64,000 bases of DNA, from assembly GCF_000275845.1 (NCBI RefSeq), contig NW_006766921.1, positions 222,120-286,119 on the forward strand, written 5' to 3'. The position numbers and the translations under genes were made by a program. The stretch's first letter is position 1, and each line of letters begins with the position of its first letter. Below, one piece after another: positions 9,544 to 19,281 of this stretch. The notes under the pieces were generated by a model. That model ran no database searches. It was not told the DNA's origin and worked only from the letters and a program-made list of their open reading frames with translations. The DNA comes from Dichomitus squalens LYAD-421 SS1. Lineage: Eukaryota > Basidiomycota > Agaricomycetes > Polyporales > Polyporaceae.

Positions 9544-11701
9544 AGCGGAGAAATTTCTTTGCTCTTGGGATAGTGGTAAGGCTGATCACGGTCGGGAACA
9601 GGAGCAATGGTGTTGGTGGATTGGGAACGGGGGATACTGAGATATGGCGCTCCTACGCAGAGATATTAGATGGATATATGTGCTGGGGCACGGCCTGGAA
9701 CGAGCATGTCGGCGCTCAATCATCGCTCGCATCAGCGTGACCGGAAAATGCAAAGTCTGCCCGGAGGGGCTAGCTCTTCGTGCACAAGTCTTTATTATCG
9801 GGTCCAGACCACACCCAAAGTCCCCGAACGTGGCGTGAGGCACTGGGCGCAGAAGGGACATCGCCGAATTGCCATGCGTGGATGACAGACGTGCCGCAGT
9901 ATACTCCACCCGGCTGTTGTTGTTGTTACGAAGCGCGAGAACACCGGCTCGAGACACTGGTACCCCACGCTTTGCGTCGGGCAGGCGCTGTCACGAAGAG
10001 CGGCCACATCGGGCGATGGGTCTGGAGCTCAAGCCACATTCGGGCGTCAGGGGATCGGACACATAAGGACAAAGTCTAGACGAGCCGATGGCCCTGTAAA
10101 GTGTGCGATGTCCAAAGGCAGTATTCGGGCATACGCTTCGGAACTGCCGCAATGCCTGTACAGAAGTCTGAAGCTCACCTGGAACGACCGCGAAGCTTGA
10201 GACAGACCACAAGTCGCTGTTCGTGAGCAACTTTTGAGTTCAAGGTTCACTGATCGATTGCGGAATCTTCAAGGTGGCATGTTTATATAGCACATCCAAA
10301 TAAGCCAACTGAACTCACCTACTAGGACACGCGCGACTTAATGAGGAAACCTGTGAAGTTCCGGTATGGTACTGCGCACAAGAGGATGCACTTGTACACC
10401 GTTCGATTGTGGCTATCAGAGGCACAGCATGATAAGGTAAATTGGACGCCCAAACGGATCAGGAAGAAACGGAGCGCCCCTTCTTTTCGTTCCCTCCGTG
10501 ACCTTAGAGCTCGGCGCACCCACCTCCGTATGTGAACATGACAAAGATTTTGGCACCTTTCTATGCGACGTAGCATTGTGAAACAATATCAACCCTCGAG
10601 AGGGTCAATATGAGCCCAGGGTGCTTCGATGGCGTCTGGATCCTTGTATGATCTGGGCTGTAAAAGGCGTATAGACCGTGGGCGGCGATGAAGCCAAGAT
10701 ATTTTCCTGAACCGAGACTCGATACAGGGACAAGTGCAAGGTACATAGTGGAGGGATAGTAAAGAGCCCGTGAGTCTGCAACTGCGAGGCGTTTTGGCAG
10801 CACGTGACCGCCATTTCTGGCAGCGCGCTGTTACAGCGAAGCTTTAGAGCTAGTTGCGCGCTGAGCGCTGAACGTGAACTATGATTCACCAGTATCTCCA
10901 AGTTAGCTAACTTTGTTGTCGGTGCCTTATATATCGGTGCTGCCCGCAGATTTTGTTTCATCTTGCAGTTCCCTTCTCTGCCACGCAGTATGATCGGCCT
11001 GCTGTCCATCACATTCTCTACGTTCTGTCAACCACCGCCAGCCTGGGGCCGACTCCGCGTTTTGTCTCGCTCCGGGTTCGCTACGTCTCTAGACTCTAGT
11101 AAGCCATGACGACAGTCCACGAGCCTCCTACCCTCATGACGAGGCCGTTCCCGCTTTTGCCAAAGGCAAGGAGAAGGAGACTGCATCGATCGTGGATGGT
11201 TGGCAAACTGTTGCGCAGGATACGCCGGCACTTCTGCACAGGCCACTGGGGCTAAGGGATAAGCTGAATGTGCGGTTGAGAATGTAGTCGGACAAGAAGG
11301 GAAAAAGTTTCATGACGAGGACAGACGGATTGTGGAAGAATCTAATTAAGGGCGGACAAGGTCTAGGCCTCCACAATGGCAACAGGAACGCATCGAGCTT
11401 TGGACATTGCACGCGAGAACCCCCGCACCCCTTTTCGTTGTGGCGCAAATACATAGGTACATCAAATGGTGCGGAATCTAGGGTCTAGACGATGAGATCC
11501 CTTCCAGCCGTGGTGGTAAGAGCGAGTGAAAAGCCCCCAATGTATCCGCGTGCGATACCATTCCTCTAGGATCCCGCCACTAGGGGTGGCGCAGTCAAAA
11601 CCACACCTTTCGAGAAACCAGCAAAGGCACTCCGCAGGTTGACGGGGATGGATGCTTGAGGATGAATACTACTAGCACAAGCGAGCCCGCCCGAGGCGGG
11701 A
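9544..11701. other. 2.2 kb stretch without a recognised gene
   Basis: This separates the DHODH-like and Trs31 genes. TATA-like tracts occur near 10281 and 10925, but no open frame next to them extends through plausible splice sites into a known domain. Base composition is more AT-rich than the neighbouring coding DNA. It could hold a non-coding transcript. Confidence 0.45.
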
Positions 11702-12602
11702 CTAGGTTTTCAAGGCCTCCTCTCGCTCGAGGACCGACTTCTCGAGCTTTATCAGGATGGTAGTTCGGTTTGGATATTGCTCTGTGGGGGTGTTGTGCGC
11801 CGTGACGCGCGCTGACTGCAAGTCAGATGAGTCTAGGCGATGCTGGATGGTAGAGAGCGAATGACGTACGAAGCCCAGACCGTCTAGGACAGCCTCCACG
11901 ATGCCGGCAGTGAATGAGGAGCAGCTGAGCGAGCTCATGTCTCGTGGGACAGATATGTTGCGTGTGATCGGCGGGTCGTTGTCGATGATCATGTCTGAGG
12001 CAACGCAATATATGAGCAGCGGTTTCCCATCAACAAGGAAAGCAGGATGTACACTCATCCGCGTTTTCGACGCTCTTCTCAATGGCATCAGCGGGCTTTC
12101 CAAACACTGCTCTCCATACATGCGTATGGATTGACATGAGCGCGGGGAGGAAACGAGTCTCGCGTTTTGGGGCCTTGGACGCGGACTCGTTCCTCCAGGC
12201 CATGAGTTCGAGGACACGGGTGCCAATCCGATATCCAAGAGTGTTCAGTCTACCGGTTGCATATTATTGTCAGCCAGACGTTAGGAACGAATGCCATACC
12301 ATCAAGCAAACGGACCTGCGTTCGAGATCATTGATACCACTGACCCGCTTCTGCGTATACTGCACGATTTCCGAGAATAGGAACGCAAAGGCAGCAGAGG
12401 AAACCTCTGCGGTGCGCGTCTTGTTCAGAGGCCTATCGTAGATGTTGGGGCGTGCTCCTGACTTCGGGCCACTCGTGGTGTTGATTGAAGGCGCAGAGGG
12501 CAAGGAGAAGCGGGAAGATGATGCTGGTGAAAGATGCTCGGCGGACGAGAGCGAGGAGTTGGAAAGCACAGAGAGCCGGGGATGAGGTTGTGCGTAGGCC
12601 AT
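11702..12602 (-). CDS. TRS31: TRAPP complex subunit Trs31/TRAPPC5
   Basis: Four exons (12316-12602, 12053-12249, 11870-11994, 11702-11815) encode about 240 aa. After a disordered N-terminus of about 50 residues the Bet3-like TRAPP fold is nearly continuous: IYDRPLNKTR, VSSAAFAFLFSEIVQYTQ, LNTLGYRIGTRVLELMAWR, VWRAVFGKPADAIEKS, DEYMIIDNDPPI, SFTAGIVEAVLDGLGF, ARVTAH and RTTILIKLEKSVLEREEAL. All three splice joints restore conserved family words, for example DE-Y-MIIDNDP across the 58-nt intron, which supports the model. TRAPP complexes act as Rab GEFs (Ypt1/Rab1) in ER-Golgi and autophagic traffic, and Trs31 is a core structural subunit. The long N-terminal extension is typical of fungal homologues. 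Confidence 0.95.
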
Positions 12603-12949
12603 TACGAAGGTCTGTATCGAGTTGGCTGGAGTAGCCTGAGGGTTGTCGTCGCCGATGCAGTAAATGTCAAAGCAGTCAAGGTCAGCACTGCGGGAGGCGT
12701 CCGAGTCGCGATACGCGGCGGAGACGCTGTTCGGGCCGGACGCCGATTGCTACTGAGTTTGGGAGGTGGGCGAGCCGAGCGTCGAGGCGGCACACGAGGC
12801 GGTCGTGTTCAAGTTCGTCGCATCCGTCGAGGACGACTGTCTCGCATTGGCATCTACTACTATAAGAAACGCGCTGCTTGTGTCTTATGAGATCTACGAA
12901 TCCTCGTCCATCTAGTCTTGCCGAGCTTGCTTAACTGATACCAGGACAC
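12603..12949. other. Divergent promoter region, Trs31 / BTB gene
   Basis: About 350 bp lie between two divergently oriented start codons. An Arg-rich minus-strand frame here lacks any motif. No specific regulatory site was identified. Confidence 0.45.
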
Positions 12950-15900
12950 ATGTCGGATTTGACAACTTTCTCCCTGGAATCTCGGCCATACTCCCATCTC
13001 CGTTCTTCCCATCACCCCGACTCAATAATTCTCGAACGCTCAACGTTGCCTCTCTACCCACATGTAATGACTTCTGCTCCGAACAGTCCTACTCGTCCGT
13101 CCCCAAATGACCTGCAATCGCATCTCTATGCATCTTTCCTGCAACGCAAGACAGCTGATGTTGCGCTCCGAATATCTGGGTCTTGGCATGCCATCTACAG
13201 GCTGCACAGAGTGATTCTCATTCAAGCGGTATGCCTCATACTTCACGGCATTTGTCTGATGATGGTCTCATTACCAATAGGGCTTCTTCCAATCGCTATT
13301 CACTTCAGGCTTCAGCGAGTCGAAGTCGTCTAGCTACCGGATGAGACCAGATTACATTGACATAGTGTTTGACGATCCCAATATCACACGAGCAGGTGAG
13401 TAATGGATATCTCGCAATTGTCCACAGTTCGGCCAGGTCTGTCCACGCACACAGTACTGTCGTCTAGTGCTCGTGCCGGATGCACAGTGTTGTCAGAATG
13501 AAAAATGACATCAGCGTAAGGCTTCGCCAATCTGCTTGAGCGCTTTACCTCGGTCTTCTGCTGCGCAGTCAATCGGACTCAACTGACTTGTTGCTCTACT
13601 TGCAGCTTTCGAGTGCGTATTCCGCGGCACAACCCATTCTGTAGATATTCTGGCGACTGACTTCTGAGAACAGAGTATGCATTGCTCGACTATACGGCGG
13701 CGGTCCGCCGCTTTGGATACCCTCTTCTATGATACCCACCGCTTCTCACCCTCTCACCCCTGCGTTCGCCTCAACTGGATCCGACTGTTCAAATGCTAGC
13801 CCGCTCCCTCCTGCCCTCGACATATCTTCATCACTGACTTTACCTGCTGGCCACCATCCTGCCACTCCTCGATTCTTGCTTTCGCTGCTCGCTACTGCTG
13901 TGTATCTCTCTATACCCTCCGTCGCATCCCAAGCGTTGTCTGCCATCGTTCGTACCATCGGACCTCACACTGCCGTCCGCTACCTCAACTTTGCTATTGG
14001 TCACGGGATCGGGCCGCCTGGTACTCCCGAGATCGCTAGCATTGGCATGGACCAGGAGATCGGAGCCGCAGCAGGCTTAGAAGATGTCGCGGAGCTCATC
14101 AAAGAAGACGACATCTCTTACGAGTCTATCGACCGCTCTACAGAATCTCAGCACAAACGTGAGGTGGGCAAGGATGCCGCAACAACTTCCTCGAGTAGCG
14201 CCAAGAGAGAAACCGCCAAACACACTCACAACCACGGCACGCCAGACTCGGACGCCGAATCTGACAGCGAGAGCGAGGGGAATAGCACCTTCCAGAAGGC
14301 AAAGTCCCAAGACATGCTCCATGCTCAGCCTACAGAGCCGTGCTATTATTACGGCGCAGTATCGGACAAGGTTGGAGAAGCCGCGGCGTGTTGGCTGACT
14401 CGCTGGGGCGTCGACATACTGCGATACGAGGAGCAGGCCATCGTGTCAGATACGGCCGAGAGAGGAGGAACGGACCAGAAGGTCCCTTGGTCCCCTTCTC
14501 CGCATCACGTTCAGTGGGCGGGCGACAGGCCAGCTTCTGCGCCTCCGGAGACGGCTAATTCTAGGTCTGGTGGCAGGGTAGGGGGCTCTAACCCACAGCC
14601 AGTCGCACCGGTGGTATGGCGGAGGGGCGGGCTCAGCGCTCGTTGGATACGGGGCATCATCTCCTCCGATGCGCTATTCGTAAGGGGCGAAAAGGAGCGG
14701 TATGAGATGGCAAAAAATGTGGTCGAGATGAGGAGGGCGGCTAGCGCTATGGACGGCTCAGGAGAATCGGAAGAACTCGAGGAACTCGAGTTTGGACGGC
14801 TTTTCACTGAGGGCATCTACTACGCCAATATGGTACGTACGCTTTCACCACCATCTTGGTAAGGGATTTGCTTACGATCGTTGGATTCCAGCATTTGGAC
14901 GACCTGATGAGCATCTCGAAGGATGTTTCACGCTCGACTGGCAAGCCGTTCGTGCCACTTGCAACCCTACAGGCCGCTCTATGGAATCAGTCGACGTTAT
15001 ATCACAAGATAACTCATAGACCTGCAGGTTCCGCATCGCCTTCGCTCTCACCAACAAACGCTACGAAGGAGTTAGGCCTTGGTACAGCGACTGCTAACAT
15101 CGAGCAGCTGGCATCACATCCAGACGAGTCCTTGAAGGCATTCTACCCTGTTCCCGGCGACTCTTCCCTCCGTTTGGGTGATAGCACCGGTCTTGAAGGC
15201 GCCTCGATGGATCAGCTGTTTGATCCTCAATATGGGAGTGGAAAGAGGAGCACACCCTTGGCCACCGAGGCCAACTTCTTTGGACTCGAACAGGCCCGTC
15301 GGCCTGCCACTGCGTTTGCCTCATCCAGCTCACCCCTGTCTGCACCGGTGGATCCCGAGGCCAGGTGGACGGCCCACCCGCCCTTCCGATTCGCGGTGGA
15401 GTTCTGGGACGTTGACGCACTGAAAGAGAAGAGCCGTCTGCATTCTCACACTGTCTGGTACGCCGGCAGCTTGTACAACGTCTACGTCCAGGTCGTACGC
15501 AAGAAGGGTGTTCAGCTCGGCATATACCTCCACCGGCAGTCCACGGTGGACCCGATACCCCCGTCTTCTGCCCCTACTGCCGGCATGCTGTCTCCGCCCC
15601 CACGGGACAGGAGCGTCCGGGGTCGAGGCCCGTCATCATCCGTCTCGAGCCCGCGTCCTCCCTCTGCAATGAGCGGGCTGTCTATCCCGCGTTCACCACT
15701 TAGGCCGAGCGGGCCCCCTACCCCGGCTACCCCAGTCGCTCCAGGGTCGCCCATAGCGGCTGCTCTTCCCGCAGCCCCCGCCTTCTCTCGCTCATCCACA
15801 ACCCTCCACACTTCTTCGACTAGTGTGGGGTCGATCACGGTCGCGTCGCCCGTCTCTCTACCAGCCACGGCCCCCCCGGTGACCCCACCGCAACCGTACC

Positions 15901-16148
15901 GCGATCCTCGTCCTGCGGTCAGCGCTTACTTCACCATCGCATGTGCAAGCGCGACGGGGGCGAGTTTGACGCGATTCACGAGCGCACCTGATGTGTTCTC
16001 GGTCAGTCAAAGCTGGGGCTGGAAGTCGAGCTCGCTGAGGACAGAGGAGTACCTGGAGGTTGATGCAAACGGTCAGCCTGCCCCTGTGATCATACCTGCG
16101 GGAAGGGAGGTCAGCCTGAGGGCAACGGTTGTTTTGGGAGTCGTGTAA
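12950..16148 (+). CDS. BTB/POZ domain protein, large fungal type
   Basis: Exons 12950-13228, 13281-13395, 13606-13612, 13674-14832 and 14892-16148 total about 938 aa. The BTB/POZ fold is split over the first four: LYASFLQRKTADVALRI, YRLHRVILIQAGFFQSLFTSGF, DYIDIVFDDPNITRAAFEVC and IARLYGGGPPLW. Exon 3 is only 7 nt, and without it the frame is lost and the AAFEV join disappears. A second half carries PPFRFAVEFWDVDALKE and VWYAGSLYNVYVQVVRKKG, a conserved region of fungal BTB proteins whose fold I cannot name, interrupted by a Ser/Pro-rich linker. BTB domains mediate dimerisation and can serve as cullin-3 adaptors. Whether this protein does so is not visible. No membrane segment was found. The start is the first ATG in the exon; 13070 is an alternative ATG. 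Confidence 0.8.
13606..13612 (+). other. 7-nt microexon of the BTB gene
   Basis: The seven bases CTTTCGA sit between a consensus CAG acceptor and a GTGCGT donor. They shift phase 1 to phase 2 so that exon 2 (ending ITRA) joins exon 4 (VCIARLYGGG) in frame. Confidence 0.75.
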
Positions 16149-16382
16149 AGGGATACATAGTTGCATACTATCTATCTGCAGTTGTCGATGCGTGGCGCTG
16201 GCTCCCGTACTCTAGCGACGCCCATGTATCTGTGATCTCACTTTGTTCGGGAGTCTTGTATATACATGCTGTTTTGAAGTATCTCGATGGTACGTACAAC
16301 CTATGGATAACCCGCATGATCATACATGATAGTGTACAAGTCGGATAGGGAAGAAACGATACAGGCTGACTTCGCGAGGTGA

Positions 16383-17316
16383 TCATCTCCTGCGCTTCCC
16401 CTTGTTCGCGTCGAGCACTTCCTCTTTACGTGCTTCGACGCGCTGCAGGAACTCCACCTTCTCGAGAAAGCCGCCACCGCGTCTGTTAGCCTCCAGCTCG
16501 TCTTTCATCTCCGCCGACGCTCCGCCTTGGACATGCGCACGCCAGTCCATGGCGGATTTATCGAGCGTGGTGAGCTTCTTGACAGGCTCCTTCTTCGCGG
16601 GAACGTCAGCGAGCTTGCCTTTAGCTTTCCGCGGACCTGGTCGCTTTCCCAGAGTCTTCGCGCTGGTGCTTGCGGATGCTGCGGGACTGCTGGAGGCGAT
16701 GGCGGCAGCGGACTCTGTGGTCGTGTCGTCCTTGGATGGGCCAGGGGTACTGCTGCCGTGCGCGTCATCCGAAGGTATCCAGAGCGGCCATTTCCTTGCC
16801 TCTTCCGAATCCGCGGGCACCTCGACCACCTCTCTGCATGGACGTATGAGAAAGCGCGATAAAGGCGGGGAAACGGGAATTAAGACGATGGCAACCAGAG
16901 AATGGAAGCACATACGTAGTCTCTTCTCCTGCGAACCTATAGCGTTTGACGATCTTGACAACCTCGCGCGAAGCGGAGGCCTGCGCTATCTGGGAGCTCG
17001 GGGCGTTCAAGGACGCTTTGAACGCGGCATAGACTTCAGCGCCAGTTCTGATCTGGGCAAGTCAGGAGGGGGGGGCGGGAAGCGTGGAAGGTGGACGCAC
17101 TTCTCGTTAACTGTGTCGACCGAGGACGTAGCCTCCGGTGCGGTATCGGTTCGAGCGCGTTTGGGCGCGGGTGCGTCTACGTCTGAACCGTGCTCGTCGC
17201 CTGCAGGCACGCGGCGTGAGCGACACGGGTGCGCGAGAGAAAGCGTAATGCTTACCATTGCCGTCTGGCGGAACGTAATCGGGATCGTTGTCAGAGTCGG
17301 TGTCCACGGTGGGCAT
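16383..17316 (-). CDS. SWC5: SWR1-complex subunit Swc5 (BCNT/CFDP1 family)
   Basis: Four exons (17256-17316, 17101-17200, 16916-17047, 16383-16833) give about 247 aa. The acidic N-terminus (DTDSDNDPDYVPPDG) and the C-terminal BCNT domain (TLDKSAMDWRAHV, DELEANRRGGGFLEKVEFLQ, RVEARKEEVLDANKG) match Swc5, including the WRAHV and FL-V-F-Q words typical of the domain. Swc5 activates the SWR1 remodeller, which exchanges H2A for H2A.Z in nucleosomes; the acidic N-terminus is known to contact histones. The middle is Ala/Ser/Lys-rich linker. The gene is divergent from the cullin-like gene with under 190 bp between start codons, so the two probably share promoter elements. The third exon acceptor was chosen because only it keeps the frame. 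Confidence 0.92.
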
Positions 17317-17503
17317 GAGATGAAAGAGGCGGTGGTAGTGGATGCGGAGAAAGCAAGGAGAACATAGGATTGCCGCTGGGACTGACTGGCAGAGCGGGTG
17401 TGGAAGTTTGATGGACGCGCGCATACTTTTACCTCGGACGCTCCCGCCGTCCGCCTCCTCACTCTCCCACTGCCCCGACAGCTCTCTCGTCTGCCCCGCC
17501 CTC
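17317..17503. promoter_or_regulatory. Short bidirectional promoter, SWC5 / cullin-like gene
   Basis: Only 187 bp separate the two divergent ATGs. A long plus-strand frame reads through this region from 17342, but ATG 17504 begins the recognisable protein. No TATA box is evident on either side. Confidence 0.5.
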
Positions 17504-18571
17504 ATGCCAGCGCAGAGCGCGGAAGACAAGGCCGCCGCGCCCACCAACGGGCACGCAAAGGCCCAGCGCACATGCCTTGGCCCCCCTCCGCTCCCGAACC
17601 CCTCGACTGGCAGCGCGAACCCTTCTGCATCCCTACACTCGCTCTGGGGATACTTGGAGCCCGCCTTGGACCACATCATGCGCACGCCCACCAACAATCT
17701 CAACAAGGCCCCCGCAATCGAGGTCGGCTACCACATGGGAGTGCATACTGCTGTCTACAATTACTTCACTACGCACTCCGAGGCGTCCCCCGCCCACGGA
17801 CTCGCTGGCTTCACCCGCCTCACATCGTCCACGCAGAGCGAGAAGGCGAAGGCGAGTGGTACAGATCTCTACGACCAGCTCGACCGCTACTACACCGAGG
17901 TCGCGCGCGAGATCTTCCTCGGCGCTCCCACCGACGACTCTACCCTCATACACTACCTTGTCCCCTGCTTCAACCGTTACTCCGCGGGCGCGCAGTCCGT
18001 CAGCCGTCTGCTCAACTACGTGAACCGACACTACGTCAAGCGCGCGGTGGACGAGGACCGCGGCTGGCTCAGGCTCGCGGACGTGCTCGATGCGGTCGCG
18101 AAGACGATCCGCGAGGACGACACGCGGGAGAAGGTGCAGAGGCGTCTTCGGGAGCGTAGGACAGAGGAGCTGAAGAAGTGGGGATATCGCGAGGGCGATC
18201 CACCGGCGCGCCTCGCGCAGATCGAGTCGTATGCGGAGGCGGCGAGCCCGCCAGATCGCGTCGTGCCGCTGGCTGCGACTGCGTATCGGAGATTCAGGAC
18301 GGAGGTTATGGACCCGCTGCTAGCTGTACCGAAGATCAAGGGGAAAGGGGGGAAGAAGAGGAAGCCTCCAACGAATGGGGACAAACCGCTGATGCCGCGA
18401 GGGAGACTGGCGCGAGCAGTGAAGGCACTGTTAGAGTCGAAAGGTGGTGACGAAGAGGAGAGACGACGTTTGGCGGCGGACCTCGCCATCGCGCTGCGCA
18501 CGGTGGGCATCAAGGTGGATCACCCGTTGCGTAAGAAGTTGGACAAGTTTCTGCCACCTGAGGACCGTTGA
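17504..18571 (+). CDS. Standalone cullin N-terminal-repeat protein
   Basis: A single exon encodes about 355 aa. Residues 45-240 resemble the N-terminal helical repeats of cullin-1: LWGYLEPALDHIM, MGVHTAVYNYFTTHSE, GTDLYDQLDRYYTEVAREIF, HYLVPCFNRYSAGAQSVSRLLNYVNRHYVKRAVDEDRGW. In cullins these helices bind Skp1/F-box or BTB adaptors. The protein then diverges into a Lys/Arg-rich segment (KIKGKGGKKRKPP) and a short helical C-terminus ending DHPLRKKLDKFLPPEDR. The RBX1-binding cullin-homology region and the NEDD8 lysine are absent, and a normal cullin is more than twice as long. No downstream exon continues the cullin. The gene looks intact, so it may be an adaptor-binding decoy or scaffold. Function is inferred. 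Confidence 0.75.
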   Translation: MPAQSAEDKAAAPTNGHAKAQRTCLGPPPLPNPSTGSANPSASLHSLWGYLEPALDHIMRTPTNNLNKAPAIEVGYHMGVHTAVYNYFTTHSEASPAHGLAGFTRLTSSTQSEKAKASGTDLYDQLDRYYTEVAREIFLGAPTDDSTLIHYLVPCFNRYSAGAQSVSRLLNYVNRHYVKRAVDEDRGWLRLADVLDAVAKTIREDDTREKVQRRLRERRTEELKKWGYREGDPPARLAQIESYAEAASPPDRVVPLAATAYRRFRTEVMDPLLAVPKIKGKGGKKRKPPTNGDKPLMPRGRLARAVKALLESKGGDEEERRRLAADLAIALRTVGIKVDHPLRKKLDKFLPPEDR

Positions 18572-19281
18572 ACGTGCCCGTCGCGAGTGAAGAACCTTGC
18601 CGGGATCGCGCCGTTGTACGCTGTTTGCGTTGATTACGGGTTACTCTCACACCATACAACCTGTCCCCCTTCTTTCTGCCCGCTGTTTCTCGCACTACTC
18701 ACCCCGATTTTGTCTTCTCTGTCGTTGAGGACCCTCGAGTGCTTCGCGCCGACAGACCTGAATGCGAGTCAAAAGCCCGAATCTATCGGAGGCTCGTAGC
18801 AGAAGTCGTTCTGAATCCCGGCCTGGAATCCCGGCCTGCACACGCGAGCGATCTCAAGTGGCATGAAGTTTGCCTGTACGAAGTATACCTGTGCTAACCG
18901 GTAACTGGTAATGCTGTTAACTTGTAAAGCTTGGAGTACTTGCAGTGCTATGAGATTACTTTGCCTATAGCACTGCGGGCCGGTCATCCGGGATTGTGCC
19001 AATGGGCGCTTAGACCCCGAAGTCGGAGCCACTGGCAGGGGAAGCTGTTGGCGGCGTTGGCGCGCTCGCCTTCACCGTCTTCACCGACGATGCCATCTCA
19101 CCGAGTGCCGTCGACCTAGTTTCTCCCGCCCCTTGCCCAGGCTGTCTCTCCGTGCGAGCATACTCCGCCTATACCACTCCCACTGCCGGTATCTTCCCAC
19201 AGAAGCTGTTCCTGACTCCCCAACCCCGAGCTTGGCCCTTCGAACCGCCCCTTCTTCCTCAATCCATCCACCATAGGTGTC
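18572..19281. other. Intergenic, 3' of cullin-like gene and 5' of RGP1
   Basis: No gene was seen. A perfect 13-bp tandem duplication (GAATCCCGGCCTG twice, 18813-18838) is the only structure noticed. The last 250 bp before RGP1 are C+T rich, as in many fungal promoters. Confidence 0.5.

Noticed and set aside
18813..18838. 13-bp perfect tandem duplication as a regulatory repeat
   Set aside because: Only two units in intergenic DNA; a simple slippage event explains it.
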